Source: a virus. Taken from it: 27,396 bases of DNA. A model generated the notes under the pieces. The model saw only the letters and a list, made by a program, of their open reading frames with translations, was not told the origin of the DNA and ran no database searches. The translations under genes were made by a program, and so were the position numbers. Below are positions 17,101 through 24,885 of the stretch, one piece after another (the stretch's first letter is position 1; every line of letters begins with the position of its first letter). The stretch is taken from positions 1 to 27,396 of the IMG/VR virus record IMGVR_UViG_3300027759_000357. One strand, 5' to 3'.

Positions 17101-19005
17101 ATTCCAATTACTAGTATTAAAAAAATCTGCATTTGGTGAAACCGCTGATTGAGTTGACGCATCTATAAGTTTTTTAGATTCAGCATTATCAGCTGGTGGT
17201 GTTTCAGATTGACCACAATCACAAAGTTGACAATCGGGATAACTTATATTTGGTAATGAAATTTTTACAAACGGGTTTCTTATTGAATCAAAGATATCAC
17301 CAAATGACGGTGGTTTGGTACATTTACCTATATCAACAAAAGGTATTAAATTGATTGCTTCACAAATAATATAAACAAGATAAGCAAGGGTACCATATAC
17401 AAAAGTAATTAAGACTTGAAATATTGGCCAAATAAATGCTAAAACGTGAATGATAGGTAATAATGCTAATATCACATAATAGTTAATAGGTAATAAGATA
17501 TTAAGTAAAAATACTAAGAAATCAAAACTTTGTACTCCATCCGTTGCTGGAAATTTGTTATTTTCACTAGCACATGAACTATCAGTAATTTCTTTAATAC
17601 CTATAAATTTTGACCTGTTAAAACCTTTTTTATACTCATCATAATGTTGAGCAACAGTATAAACTTTATTATACTGCATTTCATAAAAAGTATCTCGACA
17701 AGCAATGGCTTCTGTTGGGTTTGTGTATCCACTCCACTCGGTTCCAAAATAATATGAACCTATAAATTTTTGATAGTTAGTATCACCAGTATTAACAATA
17801 TATGCTGGGTCCTCATCTGAATTAACCCAACCATATTCTTTAATATTTGGAACTAAAAAATATCCACGTCTAATTTCTTGTGATTCAAAATTAGTTGGTT
17901 GTGTGTATTTGACTTTGAATCTGTACTTACCTTTTGTTGGGATACCAACTGTTGGGTCTTGACTAAAAATTTGTTCACCAAATTCATTTGTTGTGACATA
18001 ATCTAAATTCATTGGTACATCTACAACCCAAGTACCATCACCATCAATAACTTTACCACCTTGTGGTAATGTACCCTGTTCTAAGATTGGTCTTCCTTGA
18101 GTGTCTTGTCTAATTGTTTGTCTCACACTTATAATCTCACCAGGTCCAACCGATAGATTACATAAGTTACCCATGTCTCTTGGTGGTTTACAATTTTTTT
18201 CAACAGATTCATCATCAATACCTGTAACTAAAGAACCCATGAATATTGCACTTGGTTGAATATTAATTCCAACACTTTTCAAATCAAAATCTTTTCTTGC
18301 AATATTAATTTGACATACTTCAGGTTGACCCCAAAATGGACTAATATCAACACTTTGATTAATATTAACAATTTGTGGTAAAGAAAATAAGTTTGCCGAT
18401 GACTTAAAATTAACTCCGTCTAATTGGTCGGCACTTGCTCTACCCATACGGATTAAATCTTGTGGTGATTGTGAAAAAGGACCAATGTCCGATAAATCAC
18501 AATCCATAACCAAAGTGTGACTTCCAATGGGTACTCCCATTATCATGTAGTCACCACTTCCGTTTGTTTTTACTGTGAATTTATAATACTTGTCATAAAC
18601 TTCAATAACGGCTGGGTTTGTCAACACATCATTTCTTGTAGGGAATGTTCCTGTTGGAATGTGTCCTGTGTGTTGTATATCGTAAGGTAATAAATTATAT
18701 CTATATCCATCTTCATTTACATCAGTTAATGATGTATATGGATATAATGTTGAAATAATTTCGTTTTGAGCATCTTCCTCAGTTAATGGAACAAATACCG
18801 AAACTTTAACATTTGGGACACCATAACCACCATTAGCAACAACACGACCAACAACAACACCGTAGTCAGCACACATTCTTGTGTAGACATCTTCTGACCT
18901 TACTTTTAATGAAAGTATTTCGAGTTGTTCAAAATCTTGGTTCAATTGAACATTAATTTCTCTGTCAATCCCGACCTGTGTTTTTAATCTAATTGTTTCA
19001 GGCAT
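14185..19005 (-). CDS. Giant baseplate-region protein with internal membrane-like segment (1606 aa)
   Basis: The largest gene. Residues about 50-170 look like a carboxypeptidase-regulatory/transthyretin-type beta-sandwich (GRVVANGGYGVPNVKVSVF, then GDYMIMGVPIGSHTL). Residues about 493-560 are strongly hydrophobic (LALLPIIHVLAFIWPIFQV is its core), enough for two or three membrane-spanning helices, and are followed by Cys-rich residues (CTKPP, then CQLCDCGQ). The remaining ~1000 residues are Asn/Thr/Tyr-rich and typical of virion proteins. It sits right after gp6, where T4 has gp7, but I cannot show homology to gp7 and the 984-aa protein is a better gp7/gpI candidate. A baseplate hub or peripheral subunit able to touch the membrane is one possibility. 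Preceded by a 74-nt gap containing CTATTTATC and a small dyad. Confidence 0.82.
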   Translation of the reverse strand: MPETIRLKTQVGIDREINVQLNQDFEQLEILSLKVRSEDVYTRMCADYGVVVGRVVANGGYGVPNVKVSVFVPLTEEDAQNEIISTLYPYTSLTDVNEDGYRYNLLPYDIQHTGHIPTGTFPTRNDVLTNPAVIEVYDKYYKFTVKTNGSGDYMIMGVPIGSHTLVMDCDLSDIGPFSQSPQDLIRMGRASADQLDGVNFKSSANLFSLPQIVNINQSVDISPFWGQPEVCQINIARKDFDLKSVGINIQPSAIFMGSLVTGIDDESVEKNCKPPRDMGNLCNLSVGPGEIISVRQTIRQDTQGRPILEQGTLPQGGKVIDGDGTWVVDVPMNLDYVTTNEFGEQIFSQDPTVGIPTKGKYRFKVKYTQPTNFESQEIRRGYFLVPNIKEYGWVNSDEDPAYIVNTGDTNYQKFIGSYYFGTEWSGYTNPTEAIACRDTFYEMQYNKVYTVAQHYDEYKKGFNRSKFIGIKEITDSSCASENNKFPATDGVQSFDFLVFLLNILLPINYYVILALLPIIHVLAFIWPIFQVLITFVYGTLAYLVYIICEAINLIPFVDIGKCTKPPSFGDIFDSIRNPFVKISLPNISYPDCQLCDCGQSETPPADNAESKKLIDASTQSAVSPNADFFNTSNWNSTDTNIQSAFAGGGYSLQTKKLPIYQIKNSGYNFVNNLPIWETINKFNLKSKYFDSDVYPGSNRIKVQVEPKLNYDVNPNLFHYDNITALIVDPGVQETFTSGQLLSFQQALLSKDPNPKAPTTGTTTGITGKTVQGQTITINYADPTSPLTNQSVNYTLSGATTASTVSYKFATDIEYFQVITGTTYDDFITYNSSTLGSSLKNQIQEQIIMFKNQGVDGAEPYFDYLSQWLGGTLGIIFLVRGVDPHSGRKRIKYDLSRIFGYNSWGNVTVENDFFLNVPVQVGLTNVRHNDFTNNTENHSGYLYYDSYTFTAGTQYSSYTTNLQSYYSSLDATQRNVFEPTTTGSTTLLSTMVQVGTSGELLAIQKTPNGVGYKGNEYIEGGSYIWYGNYATVNPFNGDNNNGVLPQFYYAPAYSLQNMTMYSQRMVMRSDRLPTGTQPEISGNNHYAGQASVTLTYSLITDNGNAATVSSASGAGGVNATNNPDIATGGTVNKVIESFSCAGMVDLNCYINQNGEFIVLPSTNDCNTNNGGQVLVNGCYRLVNKPILSLLPLDSNHGNSDYVLLSQWLERFRMNFAICRGVLSHTFVNSWLNGSLFAFPFESSVFFDKNNKPYNRKVSTNIITGNKEVNYLYCGDLLVFEPKSNNFYYRSSPYDGINFVGSRANTFFSQPVNTKDLLFPTTLLDMGPKYVWQSEVNKTPNYFGYQMNKFNSTTWSDDSNLLQLFIVSRLVNQNFLQRIIGGVFGAGGVGSLFSRDEDRVDGDFAQMLQINSQYGVTPFTAENYPDDPNVVGDNPIFVGADKNKDPLFGVFYSGFTADRDLISPRRIDRTLTGTTLIADYLGTKSQEVPFFKWANNAWVGGENTIFGSQNNSWYTYGGNPTVESKKYQEFDRRLKPFFQGNNNLLENAYGYIYQRNPDGTYNTVASTPTNEYTLTSAPWYFYFGLKKGKSAMDKYVQQYLGTETNAQQ

Positions 19006-19023
19006 CCTGTTCTTTTAATTGAT

Positions 19024-19043
19024 AAATAGTTTATGCACTATTT
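19024..19043. promoter_or_regulatory. 7-bp inverted repeat (AAATAGT / ACTATTT) in the spacer before the giant gene
   Basis: Perfect 7-bp arms around a 6-nt loop, within the 74-nt gap between the gp6-like and 1606-aa genes. There is no T run after it in the direction of transcription, so it is weak as a terminator. Its left arm forms part of the CTATTTATC word also seen before other genes here. It may be an RNA hairpin near a promoter or simply a chance AT-rich dyad. Confidence 0.25.
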
Positions 19044-19079
19044 TCTATAAGATAAGAAAGGATATTATAAAATAAATCA

Positions 19080-20921
19080 TCAACTAAATGTAGTTGTCTG
19101 ATAATTCTTAACTCTAACTACAATGTCTTTAGATGGGAATCTAATTTGATAGATTTGATTTGGTTCGGCAAAGATAGTATTGTCTGTTAAAGAGATTTTC
19201 TTTGTAGCTGCGTCTGAATAAGGCATTGATGTCTGTGATGAACTATATTGTCCACCCACTTTACCATTAATTGATATGTCAGTCAAACTAATAACACCAT
19301 TTTCAGCTTGGATGATTCTACTTAATTCTGATAGTAAAATATTTTGTCCTAGTCCTCTAACCGCAGGACTAAAAAATGTTGTAACCCTGTCAATAATGTT
19401 TGAAATAACAACACCCGAGTTTTGAGCTGAGTCTAATACAACCGCCACTTCAACACCCAAATCAATAACCTGAGCACTACCAATGGTAACGTAATCATTT
19501 ATCATTCTATAATTTGAAAGGTATTCTGCTAAATTTTGTTTTAATGTCTGTGATACATCAGCACTTAAATTACCACTCGCATCATACGATAAAATTTGAA
19601 CATTAATTTTGTTATTGTTTTCAGTAATAGATACTTTTGCCGGTGCTCCAAACTCACCTGGCATGTTTCTGATAATAGCCTCGTAATCATGAATTGTAAC
19701 CGCTCTGTTTTGTGCCGCAAAGTTAAATGTTACATAATTTCTAACTTCTTCTGTTGATGGATAACCCGCTCCACCAATAGCCGCTGTCACGTTATTACAA
19801 GTTAATGAATTAATCACTTGGTTATTAATAATATCTGATGGGCCCACAACTGAAAAATCGACAGCCCCAATTTGAGTAATTGTATTTACACCCAAGTTTG
19901 TTGCTAAACCACCACCAATTCTATACTGAATAAAAATTGTAGTATTGGCTTGTGGAGTATTACCTAAAGACATTGAATTGTTTTGATATCTTTGGATTTT
20001 CAAAGGAACATCTAAAGTTGTAAATTGTCTCAATTGGTCTTCAGCAGTATTTGTTCCCCCACCAAATGTAAGTTTCATAAACCCTTCAGGTGTGTATTCT
20101 GTAATAAATCTATCTTGTGTCTGAATGTAAGTCCCAACTTTAATAGCTGGGTCATCAGATGGTTTTGTTGGGTCTGCAATGAATACTCTATCTTCAGCCA
20201 ATGCCGATACTTCATACCATCTTCCGTTTGGACTCATAAATTCTTGAGCTGTTGGTACGTTTGAATATGCTGTACCTTCTCTCTGAATAATAGAGGTAAC
20301 TCCCAAAACATTTTTTTCAGGTAAGAAAAATTCAAAGAATGGTCTAACATCATTTGGAGTTATCACTCTTTTGAATACCTTTGTAATTCCGTTTACAACA
20401 GTTTCTCTTTTTGTAATTGTATAGTTAACCAAGTTTCCGTTTTGGTCGAAGTTTGGAATCTTTAGTCTATTTGGAAAACCATCTTGGTTAAATGGTGAAG
20501 CAAAGTTCACGTCATAAATGGTTTCAAATATTTGCCCAGCACCATTAACCTGACTACCACGTCTTAAGATACCCAAATATCTTTCATCTTCTTTATCACC
20601 AAAAGCAGGAACCGTAATTGAAAAATCAACTAGGGCTACGGATGGTCTTTGACCAGGAATTTTTAATCCATAAGTTCTTGCAATGTTATAAATTGATGAA
20701 CGTTGTTGTGCATATTGAAGAACTGTTTCTTGAATACTTCTATCAATATGATAATGTAAGTTGTCAGCAACCGCTGCGTTCAAGTCCAAAAATACAGAAA
20801 ACACGGATGCGTCATTGAAATTGTCAATTAATTCTGGATAATACGTTCTTGTATAATTGATAAGTTCCTGACGAATTGCTTGGAAATCTCTTACCGTGTA
20901 TGAAATTTTTCTTTGAGCCAT
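19080..20921 (-). CDS. 6: Baseplate wedge protein, T4 gp6-like (baseplate J family)
   Basis: A 613-aa protein, close to T4 gp6 in length. The N-terminal part has the family pattern YTVRDFQAIRQEL (8-20), then FNDASVFSVFLDLNAAVADN (35-54), and HYHIDRSIQETVL. Around residues 403-421 is QNRAVTIHDYEAIIRNMPG, followed by a GAP, the baseplate J-type core in which a conserved Gln-Asn-Arg precedes a strand-helix. gp6 forms the inner wedge ring that links the hub to the outer wedge parts and changes shape on infection; it works with gp25 and a gp7/gpI-like partner. It lies 5 nt after the gp25-like gene, with its TATTTAACATAA leader overlapping the gp25 stop, matching the gp25-then-gp6 order of many myoviruses (W/J in P2). 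Confidence 0.92.
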   Translation of the reverse strand: MAQRKISYTVRDFQAIRQELINYTRTYYPELIDNFNDASVFSVFLDLNAAVADNLHYHIDRSIQETVLQYAQQRSSIYNIARTYGLKIPGQRPSVALVDFSITVPAFGDKEDERYLGILRRGSQVNGAGQIFETIYDVNFASPFNQDGFPNRLKIPNFDQNGNLVNYTITKRETVVNGITKVFKRVITPNDVRPFFEFFLPEKNVLGVTSIIQREGTAYSNVPTAQEFMSPNGRWYEVSALAEDRVFIADPTKPSDDPAIKVGTYIQTQDRFITEYTPEGFMKLTFGGGTNTAEDQLRQFTTLDVPLKIQRYQNNSMSLGNTPQANTTIFIQYRIGGGLATNLGVNTITQIGAVDFSVVGPSDIINNQVINSLTCNNVTAAIGGAGYPSTEEVRNYVTFNFAAQNRAVTIHDYEAIIRNMPGEFGAPAKVSITENNNKINVQILSYDASGNLSADVSQTLKQNLAEYLSNYRMINDYVTIGSAQVIDLGVEVAVVLDSAQNSGVVISNIIDRVTTFFSPAVRGLGQNILLSELSRIIQAENGVISLTDISINGKVGGQYSSSQTSMPYSDAATKKISLTDNTIFAEPNQIYQIRFPSKDIVVRVKNYQTTTFS

Positions 20922-20926
20922 TTATG

Positions 20927-21388
20927 TTAAATATTGATAATAACAAAATCTTTTGAATTAAAAACATCATTACTGATAGAATAATCAATTCTTACTTTTG
21001 CGGTGTATTCAGATACGTTCTGATTTGGTATGGTTAATTCGGGATTTATAATGTTTCCCGCTGTTGTAACGGTTTCACCCGCAGCTTCAGTATCAGGTGC
21101 GGTAATTGAAATGTTTGTTAATTGTAACTGTGGCATGTACTTATCAACAGAATCTCTAATTTCAGATTCGATGTTTCTAAATGTTGGTCCATCTAATGGT
21201 TCAAAGATGTATTCATAGAGTCTTGTACCAAAATCTGGTAAATAATATCTTGAACCTTTTCTTGTTAATAATAAATGAATTAGATTACTTCTGATTTCCT
21301 CAGCAGCATAATCCGTTAAGTCCAAATACTTTCCATCAAAAGAATCTACAAAGGGGAAACTTAAACCGTATGTTTTACCATTAGCCAT
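20927..21388 (-). CDS. 25: Baseplate wedge protein, T4 gp25-like (GPW/gp25 lysozyme-like family)
   Basis: A 153-aa protein, near the usual gp25 length of about 130-150. Family signature: the segment starting FPFVDS, the helix around 28-41 (AAEEIRSNLIHLLL), then TRKGSRYYLPDFGTRL (42-57) and YIFEP (60-64), with a regular helix after it (NIESEIRDSVDKYMPQL). The EPR motif of T4 gp25 is EPL here. The family is part of the sheath-initiating wedge and is conserved from T4 to type VI secretion (TssE). It starts inside the last codons of the DUF5522 gene (8-nt overlap) and is preceded by TATTTATAGACA. Confidence 0.94.
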   Translation of the reverse strand: MANGKTYGLSFPFVDSFDGKYLDLTDYAAEEIRSNLIHLLLTRKGSRYYLPDFGTRLYEYIFEPLDGPTFRNIESEIRDSVDKYMPQLQLTNISITAPDTEAAGETVTTAGNIINPELTIPNQNVSEYTAKVRIDYSISNDVFNSKDFVIINI

Positions 21389-21593
21389 TGTCTATAAATA
21401 TAGTTGTATTTCCTTTTTTGTGATTAGGAAAAAAAGGACAGTGTCTACAACCATTACCACAACAGTGTCCTCGTTTTAGATGAAATTCTTTTGTGAAAAC
21501 ATATTTTCCATTTTCAATATAAAAATAAGAAGGGGAAAGTTGTTCACCTTCCCCTTCATTGAATGTTTTTATATCTTCTTTATTTAATTTCAC
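21381..21593 (-). CDS. DUF5522-like cysteine-rich small protein
   Basis: About 70 aa from a GTG at 21593; an ATG 30 nt upstream at 21623 would give 80 aa but overlap nrdJ by 44 nt. The GTG gives the same 14-nt overlap seen at two other junctions here, so I prefer it, not firmly. The C-terminal half carries HLKRGHCCGNGCRHCPF, a C-C-x3-C-x2-C cluster typical of DUF5522 proteins, which are widespread in Bacteroidota. The cysteines suggest a bound metal or an Fe-S cluster; function is unknown. In this operon it sits directly behind a cysteine-dependent ribonucleotide reductase and in front of the gp25-like gene, so a role in redox or metal handling during nucleotide synthesis is conceivable but unproven. 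Confidence 0.8.
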   Translation of the reverse strand: MKLNKEDIKTFNEGEGEQLSPSYFYIENGKYVFTKEFHLKRGHCCGNGCRHCPFFPNHKKGNTTIFIDNG

Positions 21594-23439
21594 AAGCTCC
21601 ACCAGCACATGCCAACTCACCACTCAAATCTGTGTTGTCTTGTAATTCAACAACCTTTGATAAGTCAATTGACTGTAATTTAGAGAATAATCTTTCATAC
21701 TCTTCTTCAGTACAATCTTCAAATGGTGCTTGAATATAACTTCCACCATCATGAGGTAAAACTGACAAACCATTATAAAAGTCACGATTTTCCCACATCC
21801 ATTCACCCGCCAATTCCCAATCTTCGTTTTTCAAACTGATTGTTGCCGATACGTTGTGTGTGTTTGAACCAGTTCTGTGACCAGGTCTAACCCATTCTTG
21901 AGTGATTTTCTTAACACGGTCCAATAATTGGAATGGTGATTCTGTTCTCAAGATTGCTCCAATTGGTGCTTTCTGTGGAACTGAAATAACTGCCGTGTCG
22001 TGTGGACGGAAGAATTCATCTTCAACCAACTCAGGGTGATACATTGCCAAGTATTGGTAGATTGCTTCATTCTTACCTACACGGACTCTACGGATGTAAT
22101 AATCGTTGTGCCATGCGTGGATACCTGAAGATGTTCCCAATGTCAGAGATGTAGTTCCTGCGGGTTTTACAGTAGTTGTACGAGCCGACTTGTTTACACC
22201 AATCAACTCAGCAACTCTTGCGTTTTCTTCTTTTACAAGTTTAGCCGCTTCTTTCATGTTGTAACCCAATACAACACCAGAACCGATACCTGTCATAGAT
22301 ACACCAATCAACGCTTCTTTTTCAGTTGTACGTTTCCAAATGTCTCTCAAGTAATGGAAATCAGTATATCCCGCTTGAAGTGTTCCAATGAATGCTGCCG
22401 CTTTAACACGGTTGTTCAAGTCTTCTTGTGATTCAATGTCAGAAACATTTACCTCACACAAGTTACAGAATTGGTTTGGTCTCAAAGCAATTTCACAACA
22501 TGGATTAGTTCCCCAATCTTTGTCGTTTGTAAAATAAATACCAGGTTCACCAGCTCCTGAAGCTTCAACACGTTTCCATAAATCCATGAAGAATTCTTTT
22601 GTGATTTTGTGTCTAACCAAAGCCGCTGAATTGTTTGCTCTACCTCTTTGTGGATTTGTTTCCCACCAAGAACCTGATTTACATGCAATCATTTCGTGGT
22701 CATCAGCTGAGAACAATGAAATTAAAGCCGCTCTACGAATACCACCAGCAAGAACTGCGTCTGCAATGTGACATACCATATCGTGAACTTCAATCGGTGT
22801 CATTTTTTCACCATCTTCTTTAGCGTCCAACATACCTTTTAGTTTATGAAGACAATCCTTCAATGGTTGAGGACCCGGTGCTTTACCACCCGATGTTACA
22901 AGTTGAGCCCCTTTTGGTCTAACGTCTGAGAAATCAAATTCTGGTGTTGATAAGTGTTCACCAAAATAAGATTTCATTAATACTTTAATTGCGTCAGCCC
23001 AACCTTCAATAGAATCCCCAACCAAGAATCTTCTTGTTCTATTCGGGTTAGGTTTTCTAATTTCAGGAAGTTTTTCTACGTGGTGTTTTTGAACTGAGTA
23101 TCCAACTCCAGTTCCACCCAACAACAAGAACATTGATTCTGAGAAAGCATCCAAGTGGTCAATAGGTAAGTAAGCACAGTTGTAGATTCTGTTTGGAGAA
23201 ATCTCAATTGGTTTACCACCAAATTGCATTGACCTCATGGAAGGTAATACTTTTTTAGTGTATACATATTGATATACGTCCACAATTTCACCTGCGATTT
23301 GTGGGTATTTTTTAATATGCATGTTCATGTTTCTTGTTACTAATTCTTCCCAAGTTTCTCTTCTTTCCAACTCAGGGATGAATTTTGCGTACTTCATGTA
23401 GACAGTTAAGTCTGACAATATCTTTTGTGATGCGTCCAT
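21580..23439 (-). CDS. nrdJ: Class II (adenosylcobalamin-dependent) ribonucleotide reductase
   Basis: A 619-aa protein. It would reduce ribonucleotides to deoxyribonucleotides for phage DNA synthesis using vitamin B12 coenzyme. Catalytic pieces seen: Cys88 (NRIYNCAY), the N-x-C-x-E loop as Asn312-Pro-Cys314-Cys-Glu316, Cys325 eleven residues later (FCNL), and a C-terminal C-x4-C pair (Cys611, Cys616 in ACAGGACE). By known residues of the Lactobacillus leichmannii enzyme (Cys119, thiyl Cys408, Cys419, Cys731/736) these would be the redox pair, radical cysteine and reducing tail. PAGTTSLTLGTSSG (426-439) is the phosphate-binding loop. It is about 120 residues shorter than that enzyme, so some allosteric part may be reduced. 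The extra Cys315 after the radical cysteine is unusual. No separate radical-generating subunit is visible, as expected for class II. Leader TATTTAACAAA precedes the ATG. Confidence 0.93.
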   Translation of the reverse strand: MDASQKILSDLTVYMKYAKFIPELERRETWEELVTRNMNMHIKKYPQIAGEIVDVYQYVYTKKVLPSMRSMQFGGKPIEISPNRIYNCAYLPIDHLDAFSESMFLLLGGTGVGYSVQKHHVEKLPEIRKPNPNRTRRFLVGDSIEGWADAIKVLMKSYFGEHLSTPEFDFSDVRPKGAQLVTSGGKAPGPQPLKDCLHKLKGMLDAKEDGEKMTPIEVHDMVCHIADAVLAGGIRRAALISLFSADDHEMIACKSGSWWETNPQRGRANNSAALVRHKITKEFFMDLWKRVEASGAGEPGIYFTNDKDWGTNPCCEIALRPNQFCNLCEVNVSDIESQEDLNNRVKAAAFIGTLQAGYTDFHYLRDIWKRTTEKEALIGVSMTGIGSGVVLGYNMKEAAKLVKEENARVAELIGVNKSARTTTVKPAGTTSLTLGTSSGIHAWHNDYYIRRVRVGKNEAIYQYLAMYHPELVEDEFFRPHDTAVISVPQKAPIGAILRTESPFQLLDRVKKITQEWVRPGHRTGSNTHNVSATISLKNEDWELAGEWMWENRDFYNGLSVLPHDGGSYIQAPFEDCTEEEYERLFSKLQSIDLSKVVELQDNTDLSGELACAGGACEIK

Positions 23440-23465
23440 TTTGTTAAATATAATTTTTTTTGTTG

Positions 23466-24851
23466 TTAATTCAAGTTAGTTTCTTGCTCCTTTTGTTTTC
23501 TTCTATCCATTAATTCTTTAATCCTATCTCGTTTTTGGTCTTCTTTCTTTTCTTCAAATCCTAAGAAAGTTACTGAACTTTCAGTATCAATTTCGAGAAG
23601 TTCATTATCAAATTTACAGTTTTCAAATATAACCCCATCTTTACCCAAACGTGATTTGGTGATTGCAATGGTTGCTAAGTTCATTTCTTTTTGTTGTAAA
23701 GTTTTGGCCACGGAAATGATAACGTGTCCAACTTGTGCCTTTTTGATAGAACCACCCATTTGGTCGGTGGTAACAACCTCAGAAGATATAGAGCTTCTGT
23801 TACCCTGTGTTGCGGTCCATCCCACAACTCCTAGTTCGTGACATAATGCCTCAAACCCTCTCATAACTGAACCTTCACTTTTCCATTCATCACCCAAGTT
23901 TTTATCGGGTACAACACAATCAATATAGTCCAAGACTATCATGTCGATATTATGACCATCAGCAATCATCTTACGAATCATGTTTTTGATTTGGGTCATA
24001 GTGTGTTGGTCTGAAGGTAGTTTTTTAAGAAATAACTTATTAGTCATTTCTTCTCTTACCACACGTGCTTTTTCTAAAACTTCTTCTCTATGTAATGGTA
24101 ATAAATCAGGAGCAATACCTGTCCACATAGTGAAGTGTTTTCTTTGAATTACTTTTGGATTGTCTTCAAAAAACAACTGTAATACATCGTATCCATTGTT
24201 AAATGCTGAATTAGCAATTTTGGAAAGAACCGTAGTTTTACCTACCCCAGTTGGTGCTAAAATTACACCGAGTTCTCCTTTTGCTAAACCACCCTTAAGT
24301 AATTTATCAATTCCTGTGATTCCCATAGGAATTGGATGACGGAAATCTTCATTTAATACGTCATCTAAATTTGTAAACACGTCTTCAATTTTGTTATTGT
24401 TTTCCCCCACTTGTAGAGCGGTTCTTACCAATTCCTCAAGTTTGTCATAGTTTTCAAATTCGCCATTGTCAAGAATTTTTTGTGATTTTGTAATCGCTTT
24501 CTGTAACTCTTGTTGTTTACAGAATTTAAGAGATTTCTCTTGTACGAAAGATGCTCCTTCAGTGGGTGCGTCTTTTACTTGTTTAATGGTATCGTTAAGA
24601 ATTTTTAACATTAACTCTTGAGGGAATTCACTTTTCACCATTTGTGATAGTGTCTCAAAAGAGGGAGTACAATCATACTTCACGTAATACTCTTTTATAA
24701 GTTGGAGTAATGTTTTGAAGTATTTGTTCTCAAAATGTGATGGTTCAATTACGTCAATGATAGAATGTGCGAAATCTTTGTCTAAAATTATTTGATTTAG
24801 TAGTTGAAGTTGAAATGTATTACCTAGATATTCGAAGTTCTTGTTTGACAT
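23466..24851 (-). CDS. Replicative DNA helicase, DnaB/T4 gp41 type
   Basis: A 461-aa protein, similar in length to T4 gp41 (475 aa). The N-terminal ~150 residues are helical and fit the DnaB N-terminal domain. The RecA-like C-terminal domain has Walker A APTGVGKTT (200-207 region), a FFED motif (227-230), Walker B DMIVLDYID (303-311) and a WTATQGNRSS motif of the DnaB/gp41 H4 type. It would load as a hexameric ring and unwind the fork with a primase, which is not in this window. The last ~35 residues are a charged Lys/Glu tail. Gap before the start is 34 nt and contains GTATTTATCAC; gap to nrdJ is 26 nt. Confidence 0.93.
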   Translation of the reverse strand: MSNKNFEYLGNTFQLQLLNQIILDKDFAHSIIDVIEPSHFENKYFKTLLQLIKEYYVKYDCTPSFETLSQMVKSEFPQELMLKILNDTIKQVKDAPTEGASFVQEKSLKFCKQQELQKAITKSQKILDNGEFENYDKLEELVRTALQVGENNNKIEDVFTNLDDVLNEDFRHPIPMGITGIDKLLKGGLAKGELGVILAPTGVGKTTVLSKIANSAFNNGYDVLQLFFEDNPKVIQRKHFTMWTGIAPDLLPLHREEVLEKARVVREEMTNKLFLKKLPSDQHTMTQIKNMIRKMIADGHNIDMIVLDYIDCVVPDKNLGDEWKSEGSVMRGFEALCHELGVVGWTATQGNRSSISSEVVTTDQMGGSIKKAQVGHVIISVAKTLQQKEMNLATIAITKSRLGKDGVIFENCKFDNELLEIDTESSVTFLGFEEKKEDQKRDRIKELMDRRKQKEQETNLN

Positions 24852-24885
24852 AATTTATTGTTTTTACTGGTAGTGATAAATACTG

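Noticed and set aside
19006-19079. Rho-independent terminator between the gp6-like and giant genes
   Set aside because: The hairpin is short and AT-only apart from one G-C pair per arm, and no T run follows it in the direction of transcription.
22482-22823. Small open frames on both strands inside nrdJ
   Set aside because: They fall inside a gene with full catalytic motifs and have no recognisable features of their own.
23440-23465. Cobalamin riboswitch before nrdJ
   Set aside because: The gap is 26 nt of AT-rich sequence, far too short for a cobalamin aptamer.
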